NCBI RefSeq assembly: GCF_004698125.1 | Contig: NZ_ML214297.1 | Coordinates: 1,584,881 to 1,648,880, forward strand | Length of the DNA: 64,000 nt | DNA from: Halosimplex halophilum | GTDB taxonomy: Archaea; Halobacteriota; Halobacteria; Halobacteriales; Haloarculaceae | Direction: 5' to 3' | Part shown: piece by piece, positions 31,801-41,736 of the stretch | Layout: the number at the start of each line of letters is the position of its first letter | Numbering within the stretch: the stretch's first letter is position 1 | Notes under the pieces: model-generated | The model's input: only the letters and a program-made list of their open reading frames with translations | Databases searched by the model: none | Told to the model about the DNA's origin: nothing | Made by a program: the position numbers and the translations under genes

Positions 31801-34128
31801 CTACTCGACGAGCGCGGCGAGCAGGTCGGCGGCCAGGTCCTTCTCCAGCGGGTCGTTGGCGTTGCCGCAGTGGGGCGACTGGACGCAGGCCGGACAGCCC
31901 GACTCGCAGGGGCAGTCCCGGAGCATCCCCAGCGTCCGCTCCATCAGGTCGACGACCGTCTCGTAGGCCCGCTCGGTCAGCCCGACGCCGCCGGGGTAGC
32001 CGTCGTAGACGAAGACCGTCGCGCAGTCGGTGTGGGGATGCAGCGGCGTCGAGAGCCCGCCAACGTCCCGCCGGTCACAGAGAAATGACAGCGGGAACAG
32101 CGAGATCATCCCGTGTTCGGCCGCGTGGATCGCCCCCGGGAAGGCGTCGGGCTCGTCGCCCGCGACCCGGATATCGGTCTCGACCGCGCCCGGGACCGTG
32201 AAGTAGACGGCCTCGGTCTCCAGCGTCGTCTCGGGCAGGTCCAGCGACTCCCGGCCGATCGGCTCGCCGCTTTGCCTGTCGTAGCGCTCGAAGCCCGTGA
32301 TCTGCTTGCGCATGCTCACGTCGGCGAACCGGACGGTCACCTCGGGGTGGGTAGGCAGGGTCTGCTCCCGGCGGTCGTCCTCGACGGTGATCGTCTTGTC
32401 GTGGAGTACCTGCGTGTAGTAGTCCGGGCGTACGGGCGCCAGGTCCGCCACGTCCGAACGCAGGTCCAGGTCCACGACCTCGTAGTCCTGGCCCTGGTGG
32501 TGGTAGACGGCCCCCTCGTGGGCGTCCCGCAGCGCGTCCGCGAAGGGGAGCTCCGCGATCCGGTTCCCGTTCCGGCGGTCGCGAAGCTGGACCTCGCGGT
32601 CGCCGACGGTCCGCAGGCTCATCTCGTGTTGGGGACTGCCCTCTCCCGAGTACAGCCAGCGGACGCCCGCGTCGGTGTTCCGGCGGTCGAGGGCGCCGGT
32701 CTCGGTCAGGTCCGCGACGATATCGGGGAACGGCTCGCCGAAGTGGCGGTCGTCGTCGGGCCGCAGCCACGTCTCCCGGGCGGCCGCGAGGGCGTGCTCC
32801 GGCAGGAGGTGTTCGTTCTCGGGGTTGGAGATGGCCTCCTCCGGTTCCTCGTCGAAGAAATCGCGCGGGTGGGCCATCAGGTACTGGTCGAGCTGGTCCT
32901 CGCCGGCGACCATCGCCACGAGCGACGGGTCGGTCCCCCGGCCGGCGCGGCCGCCCTGCTGGAACGCGGCCATCCGCGTCCCGGGGTAACCGTCGAGCAG
33001 GACCGCGTCGAGGCCGCCGATGTCGACGCCGAGTTCGAGGGCGTTCGTCGACCACACCCCCCGGACCTCCCCGGAGTCGAGGCCGTCCTCGATCTCGCCG
33101 CGGCGCTCGTCGGTGAGCGCCGCCTGGTAGGCCTCGACGGACCGCGCCAGATCGTGTTCGCCCCGCTCGCGCAGGTCGCTCGCGCTGTCGGTCGCGTACC
33201 GTTCCGCGACCTGCCGGGACTGCGTGAACACGACGGTCTGGTGGCCCTTCGCCACGAGGTCGACGAACAGCCGCTTGGTCTCGACGTGACTGGAGCGCCG
33301 GCGGCCGCTCCCGAACCCCTCGCCGCCCTCGTACTCCGGCGGGTTCCAGAACAGCCAGTGGGTCGGCCCCGTCGCGCTCGTGTCCTCGTCGACGAGTTCG
33401 AACGACCCGTGCGACTGGCCGGTGACCGTCGCCGCGTGGTCGACCGGGTTGCCGATGGTCGCCGAGCAGCAGACCCAGTCGGGGTCGGCGTCGAAGCGTT
33501 CGCAGAGCCGCTGGAGGCGGCGGAAGACCAGCGAGACGTGACTGCCGAACACGCCGCGGTACTCGTGGACCTCGTCGACCACCACGGTCTCCAGGCGCTC
33601 GAAGAACCAGTCCCACAGCCGGTGGCCGTGGGGCATGATCCCGTAGTGGAGCATGTCTGGCGTCGTCAGCAACACCGTCGGCTGGCGGTCGCGGATGGCC
33701 TCTTTCTCTTTCCTGTCCTGCCGACCGGTGTACTGCGCGACGGAGACGCCCGACCCGAAGCCGAGGCCGTGCGCGAGGTCGGAGAGCGTCTCCTCCTGGT
33801 CGTTGATGAGCGCGACCTGCGGGGCGATATAGAGGGTCGTCGCCCGCTCATCGAGCGCCCGCTCGAAGGCCGGCACCGTGTAGCCGACCGACTTCCCGCT
33901 GGCGGTCGGCGTCGCCAGCACGACGTTGTCGCCGTCCCGAACCGCCGAGACGGCCCGCGCCTGGTGGTCGTACAGCCGGTCGATCCCCTCCGACTCCAGC
34001 GCGCTCGCCAGCCGCGAGTCCAGCTCCACGTCGCCGAAGGTCGCCTCGCGGCCGGGCGTCGTCCGCCGCTCGGTGATCTGGCCCTCGTAGTAGGGGCGGC
34101 CCTGCAGCCAGCGGATCGTCTCGTCCAC
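31801..34128 (-). CDS. DEAH-box helicase, YprA/MrfA-like with C-terminal cysteine cluster
   Basis: 775 residues. Helicase core: motif I ATPTASGKS, motif II VVDEVHEY, motif III CSATIGNP, motif V ALELGVDIGG and motif VI QGGRAGRGTDP. A C-terminal DUF1998 domain carries CPCESGCPACVQSPHCGN, four cysteines for a zinc or metal cluster. In Bacillus, MrfA/YprA-type helicases act with a nuclease to repair interstrand crosslinks. Near the end of the helicase, GCTCGTCGAG/CTCGACGAGC forms an inverted repeat spanning the stop codon, possibly a terminator. The start is the ATG at 34128. Confidence 0.9.
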   Translation of the reverse strand: MDETIRWLQGRPYYEGQITERRTTPGREATFGDVELDSRLASALESEGIDRLYDHQARAVSAVRDGDNVVLATPTASGKSVGYTVPAFERALDERATTLYIAPQVALINDQEETLSDLAHGLGFGSGVSVAQYTGRQDRKEKEAIRDRQPTVLLTTPDMLHYGIMPHGHRLWDWFFERLETVVVDEVHEYRGVFGSHVSLVFRRLQRLCERFDADPDWVCCSATIGNPVDHAATVTGQSHGSFELVDEDTSATGPTHWLFWNPPEYEGGEGFGSGRRRSSHVETKRLFVDLVAKGHQTVVFTQSRQVAERYATDSASDLRERGEHDLARSVEAYQAALTDERRGEIEDGLDSGEVRGVWSTNALELGVDIGGLDAVLLDGYPGTRMAAFQQGGRAGRGTDPSLVAMVAGEDQLDQYLMAHPRDFFDEEPEEAISNPENEHLLPEHALAAARETWLRPDDDRHFGEPFPDIVADLTETGALDRRNTDAGVRWLYSGEGSPQHEMSLRTVGDREVQLRDRRNGNRIAELPFADALRDAHEGAVYHHQGQDYEVVDLDLRSDVADLAPVRPDYYTQVLHDKTITVEDDRREQTLPTHPEVTVRFADVSMRKQITGFERYDRQSGEPIGRESLDLPETTLETEAVYFTVPGAVETDIRVAGDEPDAFPGAIHAAEHGMISLFPLSFLCDRRDVGGLSTPLHPHTDCATVFVYDGYPGGVGLTERAYETVVDLMERTLGMLRDCPCESGCPACVQSPHCGNANDPLEKDLAADLLAALVE

Positions 34129-34215
34129 GTTGCTCCCCTCTCGGCAGCGACGCGGGAAATCCGTTGCGCCTCACGCGTTCCCGCGGCCGGCACCCGGGGC
34201 TCCCGCGACCGACAC

Positions 34216-34749
34216 TCACCGGGTCCCGTCGCGCGTTCGGCGGTATCGGCGAACGAGCAACCCGAGCGCGAAGCCGAGCGTCGACAGGACCAGAACCGGC
34301 GGGACGAACGCCGCGGCCGACGGCAACTGGTACCCGAGCGTGACCGTGCCGGTCGGGTCTCCCAGCGGCCCACCGCGGCCGACCGAGAGGTCGGTAACGA
34401 CGACCGACGCGGCACCGAGTTTCGACGCTGTACCGAGCGCGAGCGTCGGCAGATACCCGCGGTTCAGATACGCGTAGCCGGCCGTCAGCGCGACCACTAC
34501 CAGGAACCCCGGGACAGAGAGGCCCAACGCCGTGTTGACGACCGACCACTGCGACAGGGGGAATCCGGGATCGTAGTACGAACGGATGAACGCGGACCTG
34601 ACTGCCGCGCCAGCGACGACGAGCACCGCCGAAGCGAGGAGGGCGAGCGCGGTCCGTCGCGGTCGGTCACCGACGAGCAGCGCTCGCGGATCGTCGATCC
34701 GGAGGAAGCCGCGGTCGATGCTCGTCGCCATCGTCCGCTGGTCGTCCAC
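34216..34749 (-). CDS. Hypothetical membrane protein
   Basis: 177 residues with about four membrane segments (near 34-52, 70-92, 100-125 and 147-165). Not recognised. Two starts are possible: ATG at 34749 or at 34731 (MATSIDRGF). The AT-rich TACTTTTTTCG near 34762 predicts initiation at about 34736, which favours 34731. It lies 87 bp upstream of the helicase gene on the same strand and 48 bp after the FG-GAP gene, so the three could form a loose operon. Confidence 0.65.
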   Translation of the reverse strand: MDDQRTMATSIDRGFLRIDDPRALLVGDRPRRTALALLASAVLVVAGAAVRSAFIRSYYDPGFPLSQWSVVNTALGLSVPGFLVVVALTAGYAYLNRGYLPTLALGTASKLGAASVVVTDLSVGRGGPLGDPTGTVTLGYQLPSAAAFVPPVLVLSTLGFALGLLVRRYRRTRDGTR

Positions 34750-34797
34750 GGGAGCGAAAAAAGTACGGTCGAAGGGAGCCGTCCCGCTACGGCTCTA

Positions 34798-37479
34798 TCA
34801 CTCCTCGGTCCGGAGCTTGTTGCCCGCGAGGACGACCATCGAGAGGCCCATCATCGCGAAGAAGGGGACGGGGAACAGCGGCGACCGGGACATCGTCTCC
34901 AGCGCGGTGGCGTCGCCGTCGGCCATGTTACCCGCGCCGCCGTCGTCCGGCGTCGCGGTGGGGGTCGCGGTCGGCGTCGGCGTGTCCACGTCGGCGTTGT
35001 CCGGGAACGCCTTGGCTGCGCCGTCGTCGAGTTCACCCGCCGTGAACCGGAGGTCGGCCTGGCCCGCGGCACAGGGCTCGCTCGCCGAGCGCTCGCCGGT
35101 CACTTCGCTCCCCTCTCCGGCCTCGATCTCTCCGGGACTGCCGGAGACCTCGTAGAGGGCGCCGCCGGCCTGGTGGACGACCGAGACCGGCGCGGGACCG
35201 CTCCCGCCCTCGTCGTACTCGGCCGCGACCGGCTCGCCGTCAACCTCCGCTACGTCCGAGAAGATGATCACCCGCCGCTCGGTCTGGTCCGAGGGGAAAC
35301 AGAACGCGACGAAGTCGATCGTCTCCTCGGCCGGCTCCGGCGTGGCAGTCGGCGTCTCGGTTCCCGGCGTGGCAGTCGGAGTCGCTGTCGGCGTCTCCGT
35401 TCCGGGCGTCGCGGTCGGCGTCTCCGTGTCGTCCGGGGTCTCCGTGCCCGGCGGCACCTCGGTCTCGTCGGGCGTCTCGGTTCCGTCCGGCGTCTCCGTC
35501 TCGTCGGGAGCTTCGGTCGGCGTGGCCGTCTCGGTGGGCGTGGCCGTTTCGGTCGGCGTGGCCGTCTCGGTGGGCGTGGCCGTCTCCGTCAGCGTGGCCG
35601 TCTCGGTGGGCGTGGCCGTCTCCGTCGGCGTCGGAGTGGCCGTTTCGGTCGGCGTCGGGGTTTCCGTCGGCGTCTCGGTGGGCGTGGCCGTCGGCGTCTC
35701 GGTCGGCGTCTCGGTCGGCTCGACGACTTCGCAGCCACTGATGGCGACGTAGGCCGCGCCCGCGTTCGTCCGGTTCAGCGAGTCGTTGTACGGCGCGCCG
35801 ACCGCCACGTCGGCGAAGCCGTCGCCGTCGAAGTCGCCGGCACCGACCGAGTAGCCGGCGCGGTCGCCGTCGGCCGCGCCGAGGAACGCCGTCGACGCGT
35901 CCGAGAGGTTCGCCGCCGCCGGGAGCGACTCGTCGCCGGCGACCAGGTACGCGCTGCCGGCGTTCGGCGCGGTCGAGTCGTTCAGCGGCGCGCCGACCAG
36001 CACGTCCGCGACGCCGTCGCAGGTGACGCCGTCGTCGCCGGTGTCGGCGACCGACCAGCCGGCCCGGTCGAACGGTTCGGCGCCCGCCAGCCGAACGTCG
36101 GCCCCGGCGAGCGACGATTCGCGGGCCTCGTCGCCGTCTTCAGCCTCGTCACCGCTGTCGTCGGACTCGCCGCCGGACGCTGCGAAGTCGTCGTCGCCGT
36201 AGACGACGTAGGCCGCGCCCGAGTTCGTCCGGTTCAGCGAGTCGTTGTACGGCGCGCCGACGACGAGGTCGGCGACGCTGTCGTTGTTCACGTCGCCGGC
36301 GGTCGAGACGGCGTAGCCGGCGCGGTCGCGCTCCGACTCCCCGACGAAGGTCGCCGTCGCGTCCGACAGCGGGACCGTCCCCTCGCTGGAGCCGTTCACG
36401 ACGTAGGCCGCGCCGGACTGGTTGATCCACTCCGCGTCCGCGTCCTCGGGGGCGCTGGCGTTGTACCGCGGCGCGCCGACGACCACGTCGGCCGCGCCGT
36501 CGTCGTCGAAGTCACCGGCCGGCGCCACCGCCCAGCCGGCCCTGCTCCCCGCGCGCTCGCCGACGAACGTCGCGTCGGCGTCGGAGAGGTTCACCTCGCC
36601 CGGCGCGTCCCCCACCTCGTCGGCGGCGTCGGCGATCGACTCGCCGTCGACGACGTAGGCCGCGCCGGCGTCGCTCCCCTCGTCGGTGTCGACGCCGGGC
36701 GCGCCGACGAGCACGGCGCTCGCGTTCGCGGCGTCCGAACCGTACGCATCGTCCGACTCGTCGTCACCGTTCGCGTCGGCGCCGTTCGCATCGCCAGCCT
36801 CGTCGCTCGCGTTCGCCCGGAGCGCCGACACGTCGTAGCCGGCGAGGGCGTTGGCCTCGGCGCCGGTCAGCACCGCGTCGGCGTCGGTGAGGTTCATCGT
36901 CGCCGGCATCGACTCGTCCCCGTAGACGACGTAGGCCGCGCCCGCGTTGGGCGCGGTGCTGTCGTTGTACGGCGCGCCGACGACCACGTCGGCGTAACCG
37001 TCGCCGTTCACGTCGCCGGCGGTCGACACCGACCACCCCGCGAGGTCGTTGTTGTCGGCGCCGCGCAGCACGACATCGGCCCGGCTGAGGTTCACCGACG
37101 ACTCGTCGACCGGCCCGTAGACGATGTAGGCCGCGCCGGTGTTCGGCCCCGCCGACGCGTTGCGCGGGGCACCGACGATCAGGTCCTCGACACCGTCGCC
37201 GTTCACGTCGCCGGCCGACGCGACCGACCAGCCGGCCGTGTCGTTGGCCGCCTCACCGCGGAGGGTCGCGTTCGCCGACGAGAGGTTCACAGACGGCGGG
37301 TAGGCGTCGGGCGACTCCTGTACCTCCTGGGCGTGTACTCCCGGGGCGTCCTCGCCGTCGTCGGTCCCGGCGACCAGCCCGGCCGCGCCGACGGCGACTG
37401 TGCTCCCGAGCAACACCACTGCGACGACCAGGAGAGTCCGTCCCCGTGTCGATCCGCCACCGAGTAACGACTCGAACAT
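34798..37479 (-). CDS. FG-GAP (integrin-alpha-like) surface protein with Thr/Pro stalk
   Basis: 893 residues. A signal or membrane helix at 16-40 precedes about seven FG-GAP repeats (about 60-500) of the form GWSVS(T/A)GDVNGDG-x-D-(V/L)-VGAP, with calcium-type DxNxDG loops, as in integrin-alpha beta-propellers. These are broken by Asp/Ser insertions. A Pro-Thr-Glu stalk (about 545-690, PTETATPTE) leads to a small Cys-containing domain, a second Thr/Pro linker and a C-terminal membrane helix followed by NKLRTEE. It is likely a cell-surface adhesin or calcium-binding protein anchored in the membrane. The TATA-like GAATAACAACG near 37509 supports the ATG at 37479. Confidence 0.85.
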   Translation of the reverse strand: MFESLLGGGSTRGRTLLVVAVVLLGSTVAVGAAGLVAGTDDGEDAPGVHAQEVQESPDAYPPSVNLSSANATLRGEAANDTAGWSVASAGDVNGDGVEDLIVGAPRNASAGPNTGAAYIVYGPVDESSVNLSRADVVLRGADNNDLAGWSVSTAGDVNGDGYADVVVGAPYNDSTAPNAGAAYVVYGDESMPATMNLTDADAVLTGAEANALAGYDVSALRANASDEAGDANGADANGDDESDDAYGSDAANASAVLVGAPGVDTDEGSDAGAAYVVDGESIADAADEVGDAPGEVNLSDADATFVGERAGSRAGWAVAPAGDFDDDGAADVVVGAPRYNASAPEDADAEWINQSGAAYVVNGSSEGTVPLSDATATFVGESERDRAGYAVSTAGDVNNDSVADLVVGAPYNDSLNRTNSGAAYVVYGDDDFAASGGESDDSGDEAEDGDEARESSLAGADVRLAGAEPFDRAGWSVADTGDDGVTCDGVADVLVGAPLNDSTAPNAGSAYLVAGDESLPAAANLSDASTAFLGAADGDRAGYSVGAGDFDGDGFADVAVGAPYNDSLNRTNAGAAYVAISGCEVVEPTETPTETPTATPTETPTETPTPTETATPTPTETATPTETATLTETATPTETATPTETATPTETATPTEAPDETETPDGTETPDETEVPPGTETPDDTETPTATPGTETPTATPTATPGTETPTATPEPAEETIDFVAFCFPSDQTERRVIIFSDVAEVDGEPVAAEYDEGGSGPAPVSVVHQAGGALYEVSGSPGEIEAGEGSEVTGERSASEPCAAGQADLRFTAGELDDGAAKAFPDNADVDTPTPTATPTATPDDGGAGNMADGDATALETMSRSPLFPVPFFAMMGLSMVVLAGNKLRTEE

Positions 37480-37864
37480 GGTGCCGGCCACGGATACCGC
37501 AGTCGTTGTTATTCGGCGACCACTGCGAGTAACCACGGGTCGGCGCCGCGACAACGCCTCGTTACCCCGCGCGGCGACCGACCGCGGGCTCCGCGGAGAC
37601 ACGCCGACACCTCGACCGGTTGACGACCGCTCGGAGGGGCCCCGACGCGTCCACGCGGCCCGCCGGTAGGTCGACCCACAGCGCGAAAAAGACGATATTT
37701 GTCGGCGCAGTCCCGCGGTTACGGCCCCGTTCGTCGGACCGGCGGCGACGCCGGGGTCGGTCGATCTCGCCGGGTCCGCGCCGGCCGGCGCGGGCACATG
37801 TCAGCGCTACTCGAACCGATAGACCGTTCGGCGACTACCCCGCCGGCGAGCGCGAGCGGTCCCG
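37480..37864. other. 385-bp gene-free region upstream of the FG-GAP gene
   Basis: It carries the FG-GAP promoter near 37509 and, at 37687-37700, an AT-rich patch reading CAAATATCGTCTTTTT on the minus strand. The T-run there would end transcription from the SDR gene, and the CAAATATCG part could be a second promoter. No gene is seen. Confidence 0.4.
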
Positions 37865-38629
37865 TCAGACCGAGCTTCGGTCGTAGCCGCCGTCGACGGT
37901 GATGATCTCGCCCGTGGTGAACGAGGCCGCGTCGCTCGCGAGGTAGAGCGCGGCGCCGCTGATCTCGTCGGGGGTCGCCACGCGGTCCATCGGCGTGCGC
38001 TCGTCGACGCCCTCGCGGAACTCGGAGCCGTCCTCCAGTTTCGGGCCGGCGAGTTCCGTCTTGACGAAGCCGGGGGCGATGGCGTTGACTCGCACCTCGG
38101 GCGCGAGGTCGGCGGCCGCGGCGCGGGTGAGCCCGTCCAGGCCGGCCTTCGCGGAGACGTAACTCGGGCGGGCCTCCCGGGACTGGCGGGCCGACATCGA
38201 GGAGACGTTGATGATGGCTCCCTCGTCCATCGCGGCGCCGAACTCGCGGATCGCGCGGAAGGCGCCGGTCAGGAGCACGTCGATGTCCTGGGCCCACTCC
38301 TCGTCGCTCATCTCCGTGACCGGCGTCGTCGCGACCGAGCCCTGGGAGGTGACGAGCGTGTCGACCGCGCCGAGCGCGTCCTCGACGGTCTCCCGGAGGG
38401 TCTCGATGGAGTCGGGGTCGCGGACGTTGCAGGTCACCTCGACCGTCTCCGCACCGAGATCGCGCAGTTCCGCGGCGGCCTCGGCGACCGACTCCTCCGA
38501 GCGGCTGGTCGCGACCACGTCCGCCCCGCCGCGGGCGAACGCGCGGGCGATCTCCAGCCCGATGCCGCTCGTGCCGCCGATGACCACCGCGTTCTGCCCC
38601 TCGACGCTGATGCCGTCGGATTCCGTCAT
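37865..38629 (-). CDS. Short-chain dehydrogenase/reductase (SDR)
   Basis: 254 residues, classical SDR length. The nucleotide-binding motif GGTSGIG is at 18-24; the catalytic Ser is in NVSS (141-144) and Tyr157-x3-Lys161 in SYVSAKAG. The C-terminus SFTTGEIITVDGGYD is the family hallmark. It reduces or oxidises an alcohol or carbonyl with NAD(P); Ser-Arg after the second strand (ATSRS) hints at NADP. Substrate unknown; glucose, sugar-alcohol and 3-oxoacyl reductases share this architecture. The start is the ATG at 38629. Confidence 0.88.
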   Translation of the reverse strand: MTESDGISVEGQNAVVIGGTSGIGLEIARAFARGGADVVATSRSEESVAEAAAELRDLGAETVEVTCNVRDPDSIETLRETVEDALGAVDTLVTSQGSVATTPVTEMSDEEWAQDIDVLLTGAFRAIREFGAAMDEGAIINVSSMSARQSREARPSYVSAKAGLDGLTRAAAADLAPEVRVNAIAPGFVKTELAGPKLEDGSEFREGVDERTPMDRVATPDEISGAALYLASDAASFTTGEIITVDGGYDRSSV

Positions 38630-38677
38630 GGTTTCAGGAGCCCGCGCTCGACGGGAGTCGGTTTCGGTTCGGGCCCG

Positions 38678-40267
38678 TCACTCCATCGAGTAGGCGTCGA
38701 CCTTCGCGACGGCGTGGCGATAGGCCCGCCAGGAGACGGCGGCCGCGAGGACGGCGGTCGCGCAGACGCCGGCGGCGACGACCGCCGGGTCGACCGCGGC
38801 CGGTCGTGCGTAGGCCCCGAGGGTGCCGAGCCCCGGCGCGGCGACGAGGATCATCCCGAGGGTGTAGGCCGCGGAGGCGGACTTGTTCGGGATCTGCACG
38901 TCCTCGCCGAGCAGCCCCTCGTCGCCGGGCGGGTAGTGGACCCCGACGGCCAGCGAGCACAGCGGCGCGGCGACCGCCAGGGCGACGGCGAAGACGCCGA
39001 CGGCGGCGACGACCAGCGGCGAGCGGACGCCGGCGCCGATAGCGGTGCCCAGCGCGGCGCCGGCGAGCAACGGCATCGCGGGGAGGACGACGGCGTAGGC
39101 CTTCGCACGGACGAACGTCGCCCCCGAGACGCCGGCGGTCAGCAGGCCGGGCAGGGCGTCGCCCTCGGTGCCCAGCGGGTTGAGCGTGAAGCCGCTGCCG
39201 GCGGCCAGCGCGCCGGTAACGGCGACGAGCGGCGCGTACATCGCGGCGCCGAACGGGCCGCTGTAGACCAGCTGTTCGGCCGTGACGAGCCCGACGAAGA
39301 CGGCCGGGTAGACGTACCACAGCGTCTTCGGCGTGCGCTTGGTCCGGCGCCAGGTCGTCTCGACGAGCGCGGCGGTCGGCCGCGGGACGACCGACGCGAG
39401 CACGTCCCTGACCGGCGTCGTCAACGCCGGCGGCCCCTCGGTCTCGTCGTCCCCGTCGTCGAGCGCGCGGTCGCCGTACCAGACCGCCTCGGCGAGGCGG
39501 ACGGTGGCGGCCAGCGACGCGAACAGGAGGCCGAGGCTCCCGAGGAGGAACCCGCCGGCGCGGGCGAGCGAGGCGCCGGCGCCGGGGACGGTCACGAGCA
39601 GCAGGTCGCCGGCCCACGACAGCGGCGTCGGCGCCAGCGCGGCGCCGACGGCCTCGCGGGTGAACAGGACGAGGTAGAACAGCCCGAGCATCCCGACGCC
39701 GAGGCCGAACCGGGCGTTGTTCGAGAGGCCGTAGCCGTCGAGCACCCACCGCGCGGCGAAGCCCACGGGGGCCGTCACGACGCCGGCGACGACGAACAGC
39801 CAGAGGCTGCCGGCGACCAGCGAGACGGCGGCGACCGGCTCGCCGGCGCCGAGCGAAAAGGCGACCGCGCCGGCGAGCGCGACCGGCCAGAACAGCGCCG
39901 TCCAGACGGCGGTCTGGCGGGCGACGCTCCCCACGGCGACCGCGCGGGTGTCCGTCGCCGTCAGGAACGCCACGTAGCGGTCCTTGAACTCGCTGTTGCC
40001 GCCCGCGGCGCCGAGCACGCCCATCAGCGCGAGCAGGACGAGCCCCGCCAGCACCGCCCCGCGGAGGCGGGTCACGACCGGCGCGACCTCGCCGGCGGCG
40101 AACCGCCGGCCCAGGTCGTAGGCGCCCGGGCCGACGAGGCCGGACACCTGCAGCCCGAAAAACGCCGGTATCAGGAGGAAGAAGGCCGTCATCCGCGTCG
40201 ACTCGCGGACCTTCCGGTAGGTCTGGCGGAGTGCCGTCCGCGCGACGACGACGGCCGGGTCGGTCAT
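38678..40267 (-). CDS. ABC-2 type transporter permease
   Basis: 529 residues with about twelve membrane segments. A soluble Ala/Glu loop near 270-300 (YGDRALDDGDDETEGPP) splits it into two halves. The last 20 residues (SWRAYRHAVAKVDAYSME) are cytoplasmic. The start ATG overlaps the ATPase stop by ATGA at 40264-40267. ABC-2 permeases export antibiotics, lipids or polysaccharides; no substrate can be assigned. It is a second exporter pair besides the one at 16655-19440. Confidence 0.8.
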   Translation of the reverse strand: MTDPAVVVARTALRQTYRKVRESTRMTAFFLLIPAFFGLQVSGLVGPGAYDLGRRFAAGEVAPVVTRLRGAVLAGLVLLALMGVLGAAGGNSEFKDRYVAFLTATDTRAVAVGSVARQTAVWTALFWPVALAGAVAFSLGAGEPVAAVSLVAGSLWLFVVAGVVTAPVGFAARWVLDGYGLSNNARFGLGVGMLGLFYLVLFTREAVGAALAPTPLSWAGDLLLVTVPGAGASLARAGGFLLGSLGLLFASLAATVRLAEAVWYGDRALDDGDDETEGPPALTTPVRDVLASVVPRPTAALVETTWRRTKRTPKTLWYVYPAVFVGLVTAEQLVYSGPFGAAMYAPLVAVTGALAAGSGFTLNPLGTEGDALPGLLTAGVSGATFVRAKAYAVVLPAMPLLAGAALGTAIGAGVRSPLVVAAVGVFAVALAVAAPLCSLAVGVHYPPGDEGLLGEDVQIPNKSASAAYTLGMILVAAPGLGTLGAYARPAAVDPAVVAAGVCATAVLAAAVSWRAYRHAVAKVDAYSME

Positions 40268-41010
40268 GGCGACTCGCGCAGGCGGACAGACACGTCGTCG
40301 CTCGTCAACTCGACGAAGGCGTCCTCCAGCGTGTCGCCGTCGCGGGCGGCGACCAGCCGCTCGGGGTCGTCCTCGGCGAGCAGCCGCCCCTCGGAGAGCA
40401 GGCCGACTGTGTCGGCCAGTTCGTCGACCACCGAGAGCACGTGCGTCGAGAGGAAGACGGCGGTCCCGTCGTCGCGCAGCTCGGTGAGCAGTTCCTTGAG
40501 CGTCCGCGCGGCGTTGGGGTCGAGCCCGCTCGTCGGCTCGTCGAGGAAGAGCACGTCGGGCTCGTGGACGACGGCCTGGACGACGCTGGTCTTCTGTTTC
40601 ATCCCCTTCGAGTAGCTCTCGATGCGGTCGTCGGCGGCCGCCAGCCCGAACCGGTCGAACAGGGCGTCGACCCGCTCGCGGGCGCGCTCGGGGTCGAGCC
40701 CGCGCACGTCGGCTACCGCCGAGAGCTGCTCGCGAGCGGTGAGCTTCTCGTACAGCGGCGGCGTGTCGGGGACGTAGCCGATCCGCTCGCCCAGCCGGTC
40801 GCGGTCGCGCACGTCGACGCCGGCGACGGTCGCGGTCCCGTCGCTGGGCCGTGTGAGACCCGTCAGCAGCCGCATCGTGGTCGTCTTGCCGGCGCCGTTG
40901 GGACCGAGGAAGCCGTAGATAGTCCCGGCGTCGACGGTCAGGTCCAGCCCCTCGACGGCGGCGACCGACCCGTAGCGCTTCGTGAGCCCGTCGGTCTCGA
41001 TGGCTGCCAC
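40264..41010 (-). CDS. ABC transporter ATP-binding protein (exporter type)
   Basis: 248 residues. Walker A GPNGAGKTT, Q-loop YVPDTPPLYEKL, signature YSKGMKQKTSVVQAV and Walker B VLFLDEPTSGLDPN are all present; the H-loop is LSTHVL. The signature has K in place of one Gly (SKGM), seen in many exporter ATPases. It pairs with the downstream permease and has no long N-terminal extension. Confidence 0.92.
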   Translation of the reverse strand: MAAIETDGLTKRYGSVAAVEGLDLTVDAGTIYGFLGPNGAGKTTTMRLLTGLTRPSDGTATVAGVDVRDRDRLGERIGYVPDTPPLYEKLTAREQLSAVADVRGLDPERARERVDALFDRFGLAAADDRIESYSKGMKQKTSVVQAVVHEPDVLFLDEPTSGLDPNAARTLKELLTELRDDGTAVFLSTHVLSVVDELADTVGLLSEGRLLAEDDPERLVAARDGDTLEDAFVELTSDDVSVRLRESP

Positions 41011-41092
41011 TGGCGGGTGTAGGGGTCAGCGCCGCGGTAAGTGTTCCGGTGGAGCGAGTCCCCGGCGGGGGAGAGGTGCCGCGAGAGTCCCG

Positions 41093-41659
41093 TCAGTGCG
41101 ACGGGACGGCCGACTCGGGCAGGGTGGGGTGCCAGCGGACGCCCTCGGGCGTCGCATCGTCGGTGGCGTCGCCGGCGGGGTCGCCGTTCGCCCCGGTTCG
41201 CCGGGTCGTCCCTTCCGTCGGCGTGGTCCCGGCCGCGGCCGATCCCTCCGTCTCGGCGACGAAGACGGCGATCAGTCGGTAGACCGGCGGCCGCTCGGGG
41301 TCGTCCTCGTCGCGGACGCCCAGGATCGTCACGCGCGCGAGGCCGGTCAGCGAGCAGGCGACGCCGGTGGCCTCCCGGACCGCGGCCTCGGTCCCGGGGA
41401 CGACGCGCTCGTCGGTCGCCGGTTCGCCGTGAGGGACGACCCACTCGCCGTCGCGCTCGACCAGCAGCACGTCCTCGCTGTCGTTGTACAGCTGGACGTA
41501 CGCGTCGACGATCCCGTCCTCGCAGCGGTCGCCGGCGCGCTCGTAGGCGTCGCTCGCCACCGCGAGCGTCGTCTGGTTGACGGGGAACCCGCTGTACTCG
41601 TCCTCCAGCGCGACCAGCCGCTCCTCCACCCTGTCCCGGGAGACCTCGGCCACGGACAT
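41093..41659 (-). CDS. Degenerate Nudix-fold protein (paralogue A)
   Basis: 188 residues from the ATG at 41659. The Nudix box region (78-100) reads GEPATDERVVPGTEAAVREA: the first G and E (G78, E84) remain, but the R and first E of REUxEE are Ala (A92, A93) and the last E is Ala (A97), so metal and catalytic Glu residues are missing. The overall fold aligns with paralogue B (VAxxxxDRVEERLVALxxxYxGF and the DAYxR motif). It may bind a nucleotide without hydrolysing it. The TATA-like GGTTTATGG centred at 41688 puts initiation next to 41659, so the ATG at 41686 is less likely. A 40-residue low-complexity segment lies near the C-terminus. Confidence 0.75.
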   Translation of the reverse strand: MSVAEVSRDRVEERLVALEDEYSGFPVNQTTLAVASDAYERAGDRCEDGIVDAYVQLYNDSEDVLLVERDGEWVVPHGEPATDERVVPGTEAAVREATGVACSLTGLARVTILGVRDEDDPERPPVYRLIAVFVAETEGSAAAGTTPTEGTTRRTGANGDPAGDATDDATPEGVRWHPTLPESAVPSH

Positions 41660-41736
41660 CGTCCGCACCAGCGCCCACTCCACCATAAACCCGTTCCTTC
41701 GTTCAGGGCCCGCGAGCGGGTCGCCGGCCGCCTCGG

